Shown: positions 52,073 to 64,000 of the stretch, piece after piece
Layout: the number at the start of each line of letters is the position of its first letter
Position numbering within the stretch: the stretch's first letter is position 1
DNA from: Cellulomonas sp. Root930
Lineage (GTDB): Bacteria > Actinomycetota > Actinomycetes > Actinomycetales > Cellulomonadaceae
Reading direction: 5' to 3'
DNA length: 64,000 bases
Assembly: GCA_001429255.1 (NCBI GenBank)
Contig: LMJI01000002.1
Span: 170,808 to 234,807 of the forward strand
Position numbers and translations under genes: made by a program
The notes under the pieces: generated by a model
Told to the model about the DNA's origin: nothing
Seen by the model: only the letters and a program-made list of their open reading frames with translations
Databases searched by the model: none

Positions 52073-53617
52073 ATGGCGCCGGCGCCTGAACCTCATGCAC
52101 CGAACGGGTTGCTCGCCGCCCTGGTGCCGTCTGGCGTCCTCGTCCAACCCGAGGTTGCTCTGACCCGCGGGCTCTGGTGGCTGCTCGGCCTCGCGGACGC
52201 GTCGAAAGCCCTCGATGCCCTCATCCGTCGCGGTGGCATCGAGCCCGCCGCCGAGCCTCAGTGGCTGACGGAAGTCGTCGGTCCGGACCGGGCGCGTACG
52301 GACCTGGAGTGCCACTGGGGAACGCCCGCGGCCGCGCGCGTCGTCGTGGAGGCCAAGATCGGCCACACCCTCGACGTCGAGCAGGTCGCCGCCTACCGTC
52401 ATCGGCTGCCACCTGCGGGCGGGTTGCTCGTGGTGCTCGTCCCCGAAGCGCGACGCCACGAAGCCGACCGCATCCTGACCACGTACCGCACGCTGCACCC
52501 CGACGAGCTCGTGCATCTGGACGTGTGGACCTACGACGAGGTCACTCGCGCGTTGGCCGACCAGCTTCCGAACAGCCCCGATGTCGCGCAGTTCGCCGGA
52601 CTGGTCGCTGCGTCGCGGGCATTGGACATCTCCCCACTGACCGAGGACGAGTTGCGCGAGGACCATCCCGGTCGACGCGATGACATCTGGCGGGTCGTGG
52701 AGCAGGCGTCGTCCGGGTTGTTCGGTCAGCGGCTGCCTGCGGGCACCGACGGGTACTTCGAGATCCGCCGGTTCGTCGAGCTAGCCCCATTGCCGACGTC
52801 CCTGACGGTCGGTGTCGGGCGCAAGGGCAGGAGCTCGGTCGATCCGCAGCCCTGGGCCTGGCTGCGGATCTCCGACGGCACCGCCTACGCCCGCGTCGCC
52901 CAGGCAGTCCTGGAGGACCTTGAACCGGGCCGGACCCGGCGGGAGGACCACGGGCTCCGCGCGCCGCTACGCATCCCGCCCGGGCAGTGGGGCGCCGTGA
53001 TGATCGAGACGGTCCGCGCTCAGATCGAGACCACGTCATCTGCGATCGTCGGCGCGATCGAGCAGGCTCTGGCGGCCGAGGTCGACAACGGTCCACCCGA
53101 CCTGAAGGACGCGATGGCCGCGGTGCTGGGGATGCCGCCACTGCAGGCCCCCGACCTGCTTGACGACTCCGACGTCCGCAGGAGTGACATCGAGCGGATC
53201 GTCCTGGAGGTAACCCGGGTCCTCTTCGCTGGCCAGCGGCTGTATCCGCTGGTGCGGGCCGACGCCGACTTCGACGTCGTCCGGTACATCCAGGTCAAGC
53301 CGTTCGACACTCACATCGCCACGGCGTTCGGCCGCAAACAACACCCGGACGGCCGCGCACAACCGTGGGTGTGGCTACGGGTCCACAACGACTCCAAGCA
53401 CGCCCCAATCGCCTTCCACGCCCTTGAGCACCTTGCCCCCGGGCGCGTTGTTCGTGGCAGCGTGGGGCGGGCGATCCCTCTCGACATCCCCACCCGCCGC
53501 TCAGGACCGGAGATGGTCCAGGGTGTCTTCGAGCACATCGAGCGCGTCATCGACGCGATACGTGCGGACATCTACGCCGCCGACGCGATCTTGCCCTCAC
53601 AACCGACAGCGCCGTGA
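52073..53617 (+). CDS. PD-(D/E)XK nuclease with duplicated C-terminal module, 514 aa
   Basis: ATG 52073 lies 11 bases after the previous stop; a GTG 21 bases upstream is an alternative. Residues 70-110 carry TDLECHW, VVVEAKIG (E93, K95) and a downstream Q104 with AAYRHRL, a PD-(D/E)XK core with D77. The rest holds two diverged copies of one module (about 215-325 and 384-495). QPWAWLRI aligns with QPWVWLRV and LEPGR with LAPGR, both 24 residues apart, and each copy ends in an RAPLRIP or RAIPLDIP stretch. The module is unknown and may recognise DNA or ligand as a pseudo-dimer. Confidence 0.7.
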   Translation: MAPAPEPHAPNGLLAALVPSGVLVQPEVALTRGLWWLLGLADASKALDALIRRGGIEPAAEPQWLTEVVGPDRARTDLECHWGTPAAARVVVEAKIGHTLDVEQVAAYRHRLPPAGGLLVVLVPEARRHEADRILTTYRTLHPDELVHLDVWTYDEVTRALADQLPNSPDVAQFAGLVAASRALDISPLTEDELREDHPGRRDDIWRVVEQASSGLFGQRLPAGTDGYFEIRRFVELAPLPTSLTVGVGRKGRSSVDPQPWAWLRISDGTAYARVAQAVLEDLEPGRTRREDHGLRAPLRIPPGQWGAVMIETVRAQIETTSSAIVGAIEQALAAEVDNGPPDLKDAMAAVLGMPPLQAPDLLDDSDVRRSDIERIVLEVTRVLFAGQRLYPLVRADADFDVVRYIQVKPFDTHIATAFGRKQHPDGRAQPWVWLRVHNDSKHAPIAFHALEHLAPGRVVRGSVGRAIPLDIPTRRSGPEMVQGVFEHIERVIDAIRADIYAADAILPSQPTAP

Positions 53618-53685
53618 CGTGGGACCGTGAAAGGTTGGTACCGCGGCAAGACCAAGGCCCTATCTGAGATCGGCGAGGAGCAGGC

Positions 53686-56708
<3,023 letters not shown>

Positions 56709-56712
<4 letters not shown>

Positions 56713-59700
56713 CCTCAACTGACCACGTCATCGTCGAGACGTTCGAGGAACTTGCCCCGCTACGACGCCGGGGAGTCGACGGACTGCGAGCCAATGGCTG
56801 GGAGACCGGCTTTCGAGACCTCCTCGCCGACCTCTACCCCGACAACGCCCACTTCATCTACGAGCTCCTCCAGAACGCAGAGGACGCCGGAGCCCGCGAG
56901 GTGACCTTCGACCTTCGACCCGACGGCCTGTATGTGGAGCACGATGGAACGAGGCTGTTCAGCCTGGCGGACATCGTGTCGATCACTGGAATTGGGAAGT
57001 CAACCAAGGCACACGACGCGACGAGCATTGGGAAGTTCGGCGTCGGATTCAAGGCGGTCTTCGCTTACACGCAGAAGCCCGTGATCCACTCCGGTGAGTA
57101 CTCGTTCGAGATTGTTGACTTGTTCGTGCCGACTCGTGTCGTCCCAGACGCGCGACCCGGGAGGACGACGTTCTGGTTTCCGTTCGACCGTTCGGACAAG
57201 CCGCCTGCACGTGCAGTGGCGGAGGTAGCGAAGGCTCTTCGTGACGTCTCCCGTTCGACCCTGCTGTTCCTGAGCAACATCAGGACGATCGCCAGCTACT
57301 TTCCTGACGGCGACGAGCGGCTGCTGGAACGTCGAAAGGTCGACGCCGACGTGATCGCCATCGAGAGCGTCCATGAGGAGGCGGGACCTAGCTACTGGTA
57401 TCGCGTCACTGACGATATAGAGATCAATGGCGAGAACTTCACAGTGGCCGCTGCGTTTGCGCTCGAGAACCTGTCGGAGGGCGATTCGAAGCCCGCCCCA
57501 CTCGACGCTTCCAGTTCAACCGCTGCAGGAGTAGAGCGGCGGGCCAGGTCCACCGACGAGTTCCGCGTTGAGCCCATTGACGGGCAGGTCTTCATCTACT
57601 TCCCCGCGTTCAAGGAGACGTCGGGACTCAAGTTCCACATCCACGCCCCATTCGCGTCCACCGTCGCGCGAGATAGCGTCCGGGACGATGAAGGAAATGA
57701 CGAGCTCATCGCCGGCATCGCCGGACTCGTTGCGAGGGCCCTGCCCGCAATGCGCGACGCCAACCTCGTCAACGACGGGCTGCTGAGCGCGCTCCCGAAC
57801 AAGGCAGACGAGCTCCAAGACCGGTACGAAGTGATCCGTGGGCAGGTCCTCCGCACGTTTGAGACACAACCGCTCACACCCACCTCCGGAAGCGGGGGCC
57901 ATCACGAGTCGAAAAGACTCGTCCGGTCGGTCAGCGCCCTCCGAGCTGCACTGGAGCCCAACGATGTCGACGTTCTCCGCGAGATCTCCGTCGGTGTAGG
58001 CGATACGCCGGCTGCGGGATGGCTCCCAGAGCGTGACGGGCGTTCACGCGCGTTCCTCGACTCACTCGAAGCCATCGACTTCTCTCCGAGCGCTCTGTCG
58101 GAAGTCTTCGAGCGACTCGGTCAGATTGCCGAGGAGATCAAGTCCTGGGGCGATCCGCCTGACGAGGATGAGTACCTCGACGAAGAAGACACGACCGACA
58201 TCCGTTCCTGGATGGACTGGATCTCAGGCAAGGACGACCCGTGGATTCGGGCCCTCTACGCCGCTCTTGGGCGCGTCGCCTCGCAAGGCCACAACCCTTA
58301 CGCCCGCAACGACTACCGGTACCTTCGCTGGTCCGACCCGTTCCCTGACAGTCTCGCCGCGGTCCCCATCATCCGCGCCCATCTCGGTGCAGGCGTCCAG
58401 CACATTTCGGGCGACGACGCATTTCTTCCCCAGGCACCGGGGATCACGTTGGATGGCCTAGTTCTCGACGCACTCATCGCTTTCGACGATGGCGATACCA
58501 GGACGGAGAAGCAGGACGCACACGCCCTCCGCGAGTTTTACTCCCATGCCGGCGTGAAGGCATGGAACGCTGCAGCACAACTCGATGGACGCTTCGCCGG
58601 ATACCAGGCGGGCGTCGAGTTCGAGCTCGAGGATCATTTTGAAGATCTGAGAGTGCTTTCACGGCTTCTTCAAGAGAGGGCCGTTGCAGCAACGACGTAC
58701 TCCGGCCGCGCGATCTTTCTGGCGAAAGACTTTGGTGGCGGCCTCGTCTGGTCGAAACCTTCTCTCACCTACCTTGACGAACCCTTCGGATCGACTGGAC
58801 TCGCCACTCTGTACGGTTCGGCAGCATTTGCGGGGCGAGACCACCCGCTCTCCTTGGCCGACGAATACCGCAACTGCGGCTTCGACGTCGAGGGCCTTGC
58901 CCGTCTGCTCGGAGCCGAGCATTCTATCGAGATCACCAGCACCAGCCCACAGCTCGGCAATGCGGAGTTCCAATGGGACTGGGCTGTCAACGAGACGCAC
59001 CTAAGAGTTAGTACTGACTGGACCATCAAGCATTTTGACGCGATCGTCGCTACCGACGACGAGACCCTTCTCCGCGCGCTGTGGAAGGTGGTCACAGCCG
59101 CACCAGCTGACCGCGCCGTTGCCCGATACCAGGCGAACCGCTCGCGGGCGAACCACATGCTGAAGTCTCAGTTGCTGCAGAAACTGACCACGGTCCCCTG
59201 GGTCCTGGATCGGTACGGGAACCGGGCCCTGCCGGAAGACATGACGCCGGCAGACCTTGACGACTCGCTGGTGGTCCCATCTGAAGCTCCCCTGCTGATT
59301 CGAGCGGGCTTTGGCCGGAAGGCCGCGGCCGACGAGAAGGACAGGGCAGGCGCCGACGAAGCGGCCCAGAAGTTTGGTTTCGCGTCGTCTGATGACTTGG
59401 TGCGCCTAGGGGAACTCCGGAAGCAGGATCCCGAGCGGTTCGCGGATGTACTCAATCAATTGGAAGCGGAGCTCCAACTGCCGGAAGGGGCCTCGCTGGC
59501 GCCTGAGCGACGAGCGCAACGGGCCGCGGCGTCAGCCATCGATGCATCTGCGCGTAAATACGAGAAGCGCGTGCGATCCGTCTACATCCAGGTGCCAGGA
59601 CATCTGAGCGCGGCACGAGGATACCTCCGAGGGCTGTACACCAACCCCGACGGCGTCATGGTCTGCCAGGTCTGCCTGTCAGCGCTGCCCTTCAGAGTCG

Positions 59701-60041
59701 GAGGCGAGTACTACTTCGAGGCGGTGCAGTTCATCAAAGATGAACAACGCGATCTGCGAGAGAATCGCCTCGCGCTTTGCCCGACGTGCGCGGCGAAATA
59801 CCGGCATGCGCGAAGCACCCCGCTCCGCGACCTTCGGGAGGATCTGTTGACCCAGGACGTGGGCACACATAGCAGCATCTTGATTGACGTAATCCTGGCA
59901 GGCGAGCACCAGCGCATTCGCTTGGTCGGGAAGCATGCGATCGACCTCCAGGCGGCGTTGGAGGCCGTGGACGGCTCGCCGCTTGATGGTGAGGACGCCG
60001 ACGAGGACGCGGCTGCGGAGGCCGAGCAGGATCCTGACTAG
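56709..60041 (+). CDS. GHKL (sacsin-type) ATPase with C-terminal Cys cluster, 1110 aa
   Basis: ATG 56709 overlaps the SNF2 stop. The N-terminus is a sacsin-type ATPase: FIYELLQNAEDAG (49-61), VEHDGTRLF (76-84), ITGIGKST (92-99) and GKFGVGFKAVFAY (108-120). The middle 700 residues are unassigned, with an acidic loop (PPDEDEYLDEEDTTD). Near the C-terminus, VCQVC (about 985) and LCPTCAAKYRH (about 1023) with intervening YYFEAVQF form a zinc or HNH-like treble clef without an obvious catalytic HNH triad. A very acidic tail ends the protein. It probably works with the SNF2 motor as an ATP-driven DNA sensor. Confidence 0.8.
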
Positions 60042-60191
60042 CTTCCGGTCGTTGAGCGGGGCCAGCACGAAACGCCACGTCGACCTCCGCAGCCAGGCAC
60101 CGGCGATGCCCGCCAGCTGCCCGACAACTCGACTTGGCCCTGTTGGTTGTCTGCGCCACGGGTAGCCGCACGTCGCGACTGACCGCCGGGC

Positions 60192-60305
60192 TACCAGCTC
60201 AGGTAGATCGGGTCCTGCTCAACGTGGCGCCACGGGTGCCAATCGAGACGACGTGACCACGCGGCTTCCGACGTTGCATCGCAGGTGCCATTACGATCAA
60301 TCAAA
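60192..60305 (-). CDS. Possible small Trp-rich ORF or gene remnant, 37 aa
   Basis: The 327-bp gap 60042-60368 has no clear gene. On the minus strand a frame from TTG 60303-60305 (preceded by AGAAGGAC) ends ARLDW-like with SRRLDWHPWRHVEQDPIYLS then W and TAG. The composition is protein-like, but the frame may be the tail of a lost gene. No other feature is seen in the gap. Confidence 0.25.
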
Positions 60306-60368
60306 CAGCAAGTCCTTCTGCCATCGGTGCCCGAGTGGCCCGCCGGATGAGTCTAGCTAGGAGCTGGC

Positions 60369-60650
60369 ATGAGCCGAGGCATCCTGATCGAGGTGACTAT
60401 GGCGGCGTCGATCGCGCGGCACATCAGGCCCGTTTCGATGGTGATCGCCGCCCTTGAAGAGCGCCTAGAGGATATCGAGGCCGCGAACAGGGAGGGTTGG
60501 GGCAGGGCCCTTACAGATCATTTGCAGGTGGTAGAACTGGCATTTGGTGTCTCGCTCACGGCCGAGACGGGAGTGGTCATCTCGGAGGTGAGTGCGAAAG
60601 CACCGTCCGAAGAGAAGTTCAGCGTCGCCCGACGTGCGGCAGAGGTTTGA
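60369..60650 (+). CDS. Trypco1-like (CU044_2847-type) protein, 93 aa
   Basis: ATG 60369 follows AGGAGCTGGC. The short protein ends in the typical block VELAFGVSLTAETGVVISEV followed by a C-terminal FSV strand. As I recall, this is the core of the trypsin-co-occurring domain 1 (Trypco1, CU044_2847-type proteins). These are encoded beside trypsin-like peptidases in actinobacterial conflict systems, as here, where the stop and the peptidase start overlap (TGATG). It may be the substrate or adaptor of the protease. Confidence 0.7.
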   Translation: MSRGILIEVTMAASIARHIRPVSMVIAALEERLEDIEAANREGWGRALTDHLQVVELAFGVSLTAETGVVISEVSAKAPSEEKFSVARRAAEV

Positions 60651-61516
60651 TGTCGATGGATCCGTGCTGGCTGCACGTCGAATACGACTCGGATCGACTC
60701 GGCGCATCGGTCCTGCTCACACACGAGTTCGCCGTCACCGCGTGGCACTGCATAAGCGAGCTCGTCGATGGTTCGACCCTCGAGATCATCGATGGTGCTG
60801 ACCTGGAACTCGTCTCCGCGTCGGGGATTCGTTTTACGGCCAGGGTCGAGGAGAAGCGTGGCGATCTGGGTCTGCTTCGCGTGAGTGTGCCGCGAACGCC
60901 CGGGTCGCCTGCTCCGGGATTTCCGGTGCCAGTCGAGGCGCTCGACCGATGGATTGCTGAGTGCCGCCCCACGCTGTCTCATGCTGCGTTGACCGGGAAG
61001 GTCGCCGCGACGTCGCTCCCGTATAAATGCGAGGACGGGACCGAAATTGAAGCCCTGCAACTAGACGTCGATCAGGGTGTGGGAAGCCACAAAGGATTCT
61101 CGGGCGGTCCCATACTTGCGACGGGTCAGAATGGCCATTCGAATGGCGTGATGGGATTACTACTGGAAGAGTATCCGGATCAGGCGATCCTGACTCGGGC
61201 GGCAAACGTGCTCTTTGGCGCAACCATTGCGACAGCATTTGAGTCATTCTCGGCGTTAGATCTCGTTCAAGTTCTCGGATTGACGAGCCGTCAATTGATT
61301 GAGTCGAACACAGTTTCGGGCCCGACCAATCACGAAAAAGGAGATCTGAACGGCTCGAACAATACGATGGAGGATCGATTAGCAGACGGCGAGAAGATTC
61401 TGTTGAGCGCGAGAGAGTGGCTGCGCAATGGGCTGATCGACCCAGAGGATTACTCGATCTATCAAATGCGGGTGCGCGACACGCTGATCTTCCAGAAGCC
61501 CGAAGGGGGAGTTTAG
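60650..61516 (+). CDS. Trypsin-like serine peptidase, 288 aa
   Basis: ATG 60650 is coupled to the Trypco1 gene. The catalytic triad is visible: H33 in VTAWHC (29-34), D72 in RGDLGLLRV, S151 in KGFSGGPIL. No signal peptide precedes it, so the enzyme acts in the cytosol. The C-terminal 80 residues (about 210-288) are a separate helical region with DRLADGEKILLSAREWLRNG, compatible with an adaptor of the effector-associated type. Codon choice is AT-richer than in the upstream operon, hinting at separate acquisition. Cytosolic trypsin with Trypco1 is a known conflict-system combination. Confidence 0.82.
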   Translation: MSMDPCWLHVEYDSDRLGASVLLTHEFAVTAWHCISELVDGSTLEIIDGADLELVSASGIRFTARVEEKRGDLGLLRVSVPRTPGSPAPGFPVPVEALDRWIAECRPTLSHAALTGKVAATSLPYKCEDGTEIEALQLDVDQGVGSHKGFSGGPILATGQNGHSNGVMGLLLEEYPDQAILTRAANVLFGATIATAFESFSALDLVQVLGLTSRQLIESNTVSGPTNHEKGDLNGSNNTMEDRLADGEKILLSAREWLRNGLIDPEDYSIYQMRVRDTLIFQKPEGGV

Positions 61517-61517
61517 G

Positions 61518-63473
61518 GTGTCGCTCGTCGACGAGTTGGAGTCGCTCGCTTTGGCAGGAGACTCACTTGACCGAATCGCTAAACTCGAATCGGTGGAATT
61601 GACCGTTAGAACGGGCACGTATCCTCTGGTCGAAACCGATACGAGCGAGGCGGGCCTCGGCTACGTCGCCGGGCTACTTCGGGAGCTCTACGGAAGCGCG
61701 ACCGCCAGCGCCCTTCTCGCCACGATAGTCGAAGTCTCAGGGGCGAGCGCACCGAATGCCAATATTGTGCTTGGCCGCCTGGATTACGAAGCGGGGGACC
61801 TCGAAGCCTCGGCTGCGCGATTCGAAGCGGCATTTACGGGATCCTCCAGGCGCGATATTCGCGCCGCCGCGGCAACGAACCTTGCAATATTGCTTACGAA
61901 GACCGGCTCGCAAAGCGAGTCCGCAAAATGGTGGCGCGCCGCAGACCTTGCTGCGACGGCGGGGGAGGCCACCCGCGACGCCCTCGCGGAAGCAGCCCGG
62001 TTCTGGCATCCGGAGGGTGGGCGCCGTTCTTCTACCACGGTTAAGCGGCTAGCTGCCGCGACGGAAGGCGCCGTAGGGGCTGTGGGTTCCGAGAGCGCGG
62101 CGACCAAGTATTTGGCTGCCACGCTAGCGTCGGCTCGATTCGACCTTGCGCTGCGGTCGGGAGACCGTGCGGAGGCCGTTCGACAGTTGAATATTCTGGA
62201 GGTTGTGGCGCTGCGCGAGACGGCGAGTCGCACCATTGCGGATCGCCATGCGTGGTGGATGTGCGCCGTACTGCGTCTCGCCGAAGCGGAACTGCACGTA
62301 GTCTCCGGAGATTCCGGCGCACTCCGAGCAACGATCCTCGAGATTCAGTGGCTCGCGGATCGACCGCCCCGACATTCAGCTATCGGCGCCAGTGCGGTCT
62401 TGCGCCTCAACGCGGCCGCTCTCGCCCTTGAAGTGGACCGGTATGAATATGGAGGGCCAACGCGCGATAATCTCGTTGCCCTCGCTACACGGACCGATGA
62501 TCTCTCTCGAGCCATAGGACCGAACCATGCTTCGGCCGCCATCGCCCTTGCGAATCTTGCGCTGGTGAGATCGGACATCCCGAGAATGTCTCGACGAGAA
62601 GCGCTGCGTCCGATGCTCCAGGAAGCGTACGAGTCGGTCGCCGCAGTTTTGGGGCCGCTTCACCTTGGCAGTGTTTTGCTCGAAGACGAACTCAAGATGG
62701 CGACGCTCGACCCGGAAGATCGCGACGGAGACGACACGTATGTAGGGGGCGGCTTGCAAACAGCGCACCGGACGGTCGCGAGCACGGCGGTGGGCTATTT
62801 TCGCCGGGGGTGGTACGTATCTTGGTCTGTGGCTGGCGATAGCATTGCGCAGCGCCCTGGCCGGGGGAGGAAGGCGAAGCGGCGTGCAGTAAACGACGTC
62901 GGGTCGACCGAGGACTTCCTCGCCGCGATCGACGCCACCATCAAGTACTTCAACGATGGCGATATCGTCGAGGGCACCATCGTCAAGGTCGACCTCGACG
63001 AGGTCCTGCTCGACATCGGTTACAAGACCGAGGGCGTCATCCCCTCCCGTGAGCTGTCCATCAAGCACGACGTGGACCCCGGTGAGGTTGTCAAGGTCGG
63101 CGACGTGGTCGAGGCCCTCGTCCTCCAGAAGGAGGACAAGGAAGGCCGGCTGATCCTGTCCAAGAAGCGCGCGCAGTACGAGCGCGCCTGGGGCACGATC
63201 GAGAAGATCGAGGAGGAGGACGGCGTCGTCACCGGCACCGTCATCGAGGTCGTCAAGGGCGGCCTCATCGTCGACATCGGTCTGCGCGGCTTCCTGCCCG
63301 CGTCGCTGGTGGAGATGCGTCGCGTCCGCGACCTCCAGCCGTACGTCGGCAAGGAGATCGAGGCCAAGATCGCGGCTTCCTGCCCGCGTCGCTGGTGGAG
63401 ATGCGTCGCGTCCGCGACCTCCAGCCGTACGTCGGCAAGGAGATCGAGGCCAAGATCATCGAGCTCGATATGA
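61518..63473 (+). CDS. Helical-repeat (TPR-like) protein fused in frame to ribosomal S1 sequence
   Basis: GTG 61518 is one base after the peptidase stop. Residues 1 to about 420 are Ala-rich helical repeats of TPR type (ANIVLGRLDYEAGDLEASAA, RAAAATNLAILLTKTG, AAIALANLALVRSDI), as expected for a sensor partner of the peptidase. From about residue 458 (nt 62889) the same frame reads VNDVGSTEDFLAAIDATIKY and continues as ribosomal protein S1. GC content rises at the junction. After the 86-bp duplication the frame is lost and stops at 63473. The fusion is probably not a functional design. GTG 62829 could start the S1 part. Confidence 0.6.
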   Translation: MSLVDELESLALAGDSLDRIAKLESVELTVRTGTYPLVETDTSEAGLGYVAGLLRELYGSATASALLATIVEVSGASAPNANIVLGRLDYEAGDLEASAARFEAAFTGSSRRDIRAAAATNLAILLTKTGSQSESAKWWRAADLAATAGEATRDALAEAARFWHPEGGRRSSTTVKRLAAATEGAVGAVGSESAATKYLAATLASARFDLALRSGDRAEAVRQLNILEVVALRETASRTIADRHAWWMCAVLRLAEAELHVVSGDSGALRATILEIQWLADRPPRHSAIGASAVLRLNAAALALEVDRYEYGGPTRDNLVALATRTDDLSRAIGPNHASAAIALANLALVRSDIPRMSRREALRPMLQEAYESVAAVLGPLHLGSVLLEDELKMATLDPEDRDGDDTYVGGGLQTAHRTVASTAVGYFRRGWYVSWSVAGDSIAQRPGRGRKAKRRAVNDVGSTEDFLAAIDATIKYFNDGDIVEGTIVKVDLDEVLLDIGYKTEGVIPSRELSIKHDVDPGEVVKVGDVVEALVLQKEDKEGRLILSKKRAQYERAWGTIEKIEEEDGVVTGTVIEVVKGGLIVDIGLRGFLPASLVEMRRVRDLQPYVGKEIEAKIAASCPRRWWRCVASATSSRTSARRSRPRSSSSI

Positions 63474-64000
63474 ACCGCAACAACGTGGTCCTGTCGCGCC
63501 GTGCGTTGCTCGAAGAGGCGGAGTCCGAGATTCGCTTGGCGAGAATGCACACTTTGCACGAAGGACGTGTTCTCGTTGGTGTCGTGTCCTCGATCGTCAA
63601 CTTCGGTGCGTTCGTGGACCTGGGTGGCGTGGACGGGCTGGTGCACGTCTCCGAGCTGTCCTGGAAGCACATCGACCACCCGTCCGAGGTCGTCGAGGTC
63701 GGCCAGGAAGTCACCGTCGAGGTTCTCGACGTCGACTTCGACGGGGAGCGTGTCTGGTTGTCGCTGAAGGCGACGCAGGAGGACCCGTGGCGGGTTTTCG
63801 TCGGTGCCCACGCGATCGGCGAGGTCGTCCCGGGCAAGGTCACCAAGCTGGTTCCGTTCGGTGCGTTCGTGCGCGTCGAGGACGGCATCGAGGGCCTGGT
63901 GCACATCTCGGAGCTGGCCGTGCGCCACGTCGAGATCCCGGAGCAGGTCGTCCAGGTCGGCGACGACGTCTTCGTCAAGGTCATCGACATCGACCTGGAG
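62889..64000 (+). pseudogene. rpsA: Frameshifted ribosomal protein S1 (rpsA-like) copy, 3' end beyond window
   Basis: S1 repeat sequence is unmistakable: ATIKYFNDGDIVEGTIVKVD, GYKTEGVIPSRELSIKHDVD, ILSKKRAQYERAWGTIEKI, RGFLPASLVEMRRVRDLQPY, then in another frame NNVVLSRRALLEEAESEIRL, SIVNFGAFVDLGGVDGLVHV and KLVPFGAFVRVEDGIEGLVH. The normal N-terminal about 15 residues are replaced by the upstream gene, and an 86-bp duplication shifts the frame by 2. Some segments differ from usual actinobacterial S1 (LARMHTLHEGRVLVG, WRVFVGAHAIGEVV). It may be a second, decayed S1 copy or a misassembled chromosomal gene. Confidence 0.7.
63285..63456. repeat. 86-bp perfect tandem duplication inside S1 sequence
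   Basis: 63285-63370 is repeated at 63371-63456; both copies begin CGCGGCTTCCTGCCCG and end at the same GCCAAGAT. 86 is not a multiple of three, so the S1 frame is broken. Confidence 0.9.

Overview
The window is GC-rich with actinobacterial gene families throughout: SCO6880-type and DUF6112-type conjugation proteins, SARP/BTAD regulators, Trypco1, and an actinobacterial ribosomal protein S1 at the right edge. A Cellulomonas-like Micrococcales host is my best guess, from overall feel and not from a database match. It reads as an accessory region: one conjugative module, one pilus module and a dense defence island. All product names come from reading the sequence by eye; no search was run.

Left part (1-7.3 kb, mostly + strand). 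The 3' end of a probable MobF/TraA-type relaxase is followed by a translationally coupled DUF4913-like protein. Next comes a 2,870-bp segment (729-3598) bounded by perfect 12-bp terminal inverted repeats and a perfect 5-bp direct repeat (GCAAT). It carries four small unknown genes and no transposase. A second right-end/left-end pair lies at 4.70-4.73 kb. Two orphan nuclease-like genes (3679, 4922) and two unknown genes complete this part.

Conjugation and pilus block (7.45-28.5 kb, all - strand, many 4-bp overlaps). Transcription runs from high to low coordinates: sigma-like protein, lipoprotein, secreted protein, SAF/CpaB protein, TadZ, TadA/CpaF, TadB, TadC, Flp-like pilin, three TadE/TadG pseudopilins, a membrane-anchored LysM-BTAD regulator, DUF6112, TrbL/VirB6, SCO6880, VirB4, a DnaB-N-domain protein, VirD4, a lytic transglycosylase and an ArdC-like antirestriction protein. 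A short control region (28.5-29.1 kb) holds near-identical 19-bp sites in inverted orientation on both sides of a small gene, next to an excisionase-like HTH gene.

Defence island (31-63 kb). A Mrr-type endonuclease and a NaeI-type restriction-modification unit (Vsr, NaeI-like nuclease, m5C methyltransferase) are followed by a six-gene overlapping operon (35.3-49.2 kb): GHKL(sacsin-type)-helicase fusion, NERD-SF1 helicase, DrmA, DrmB, an XPB-like SF2 helicase, and a small unknown protein. This is DISARM-related, but lacks DrmC and a dedicated methyltransferase and has three extra ATPases. After a convergent HNH gene, a second + strand run (50.5-60.0 kb) encodes a TRAFAC-like GTPase with a small partner, a PD-(D/E)XK nuclease with a duplicated C-terminal module, a RapA/SNF2-like helicase, and a second GHKL/sacsin-type ATPase with a C-terminal Cys cluster. 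A Trypco1-trypsin-helical-repeat triad follows.

Right edge. The helical-repeat gene runs in frame into ribosomal protein S1 sequence, and this S1 copy is broken by an 86-bp tandem duplication. It is either a degraded S1 copy at an element boundary or an assembly fault.

The strongest candidate for a new system is the GHKL-helicase/NERD-helicase/DrmA/DrmB/helicase operon, with the separate GHKL plus SNF2 pair nearby. The GHKL-plus-helicase pairing occurs twice independently.
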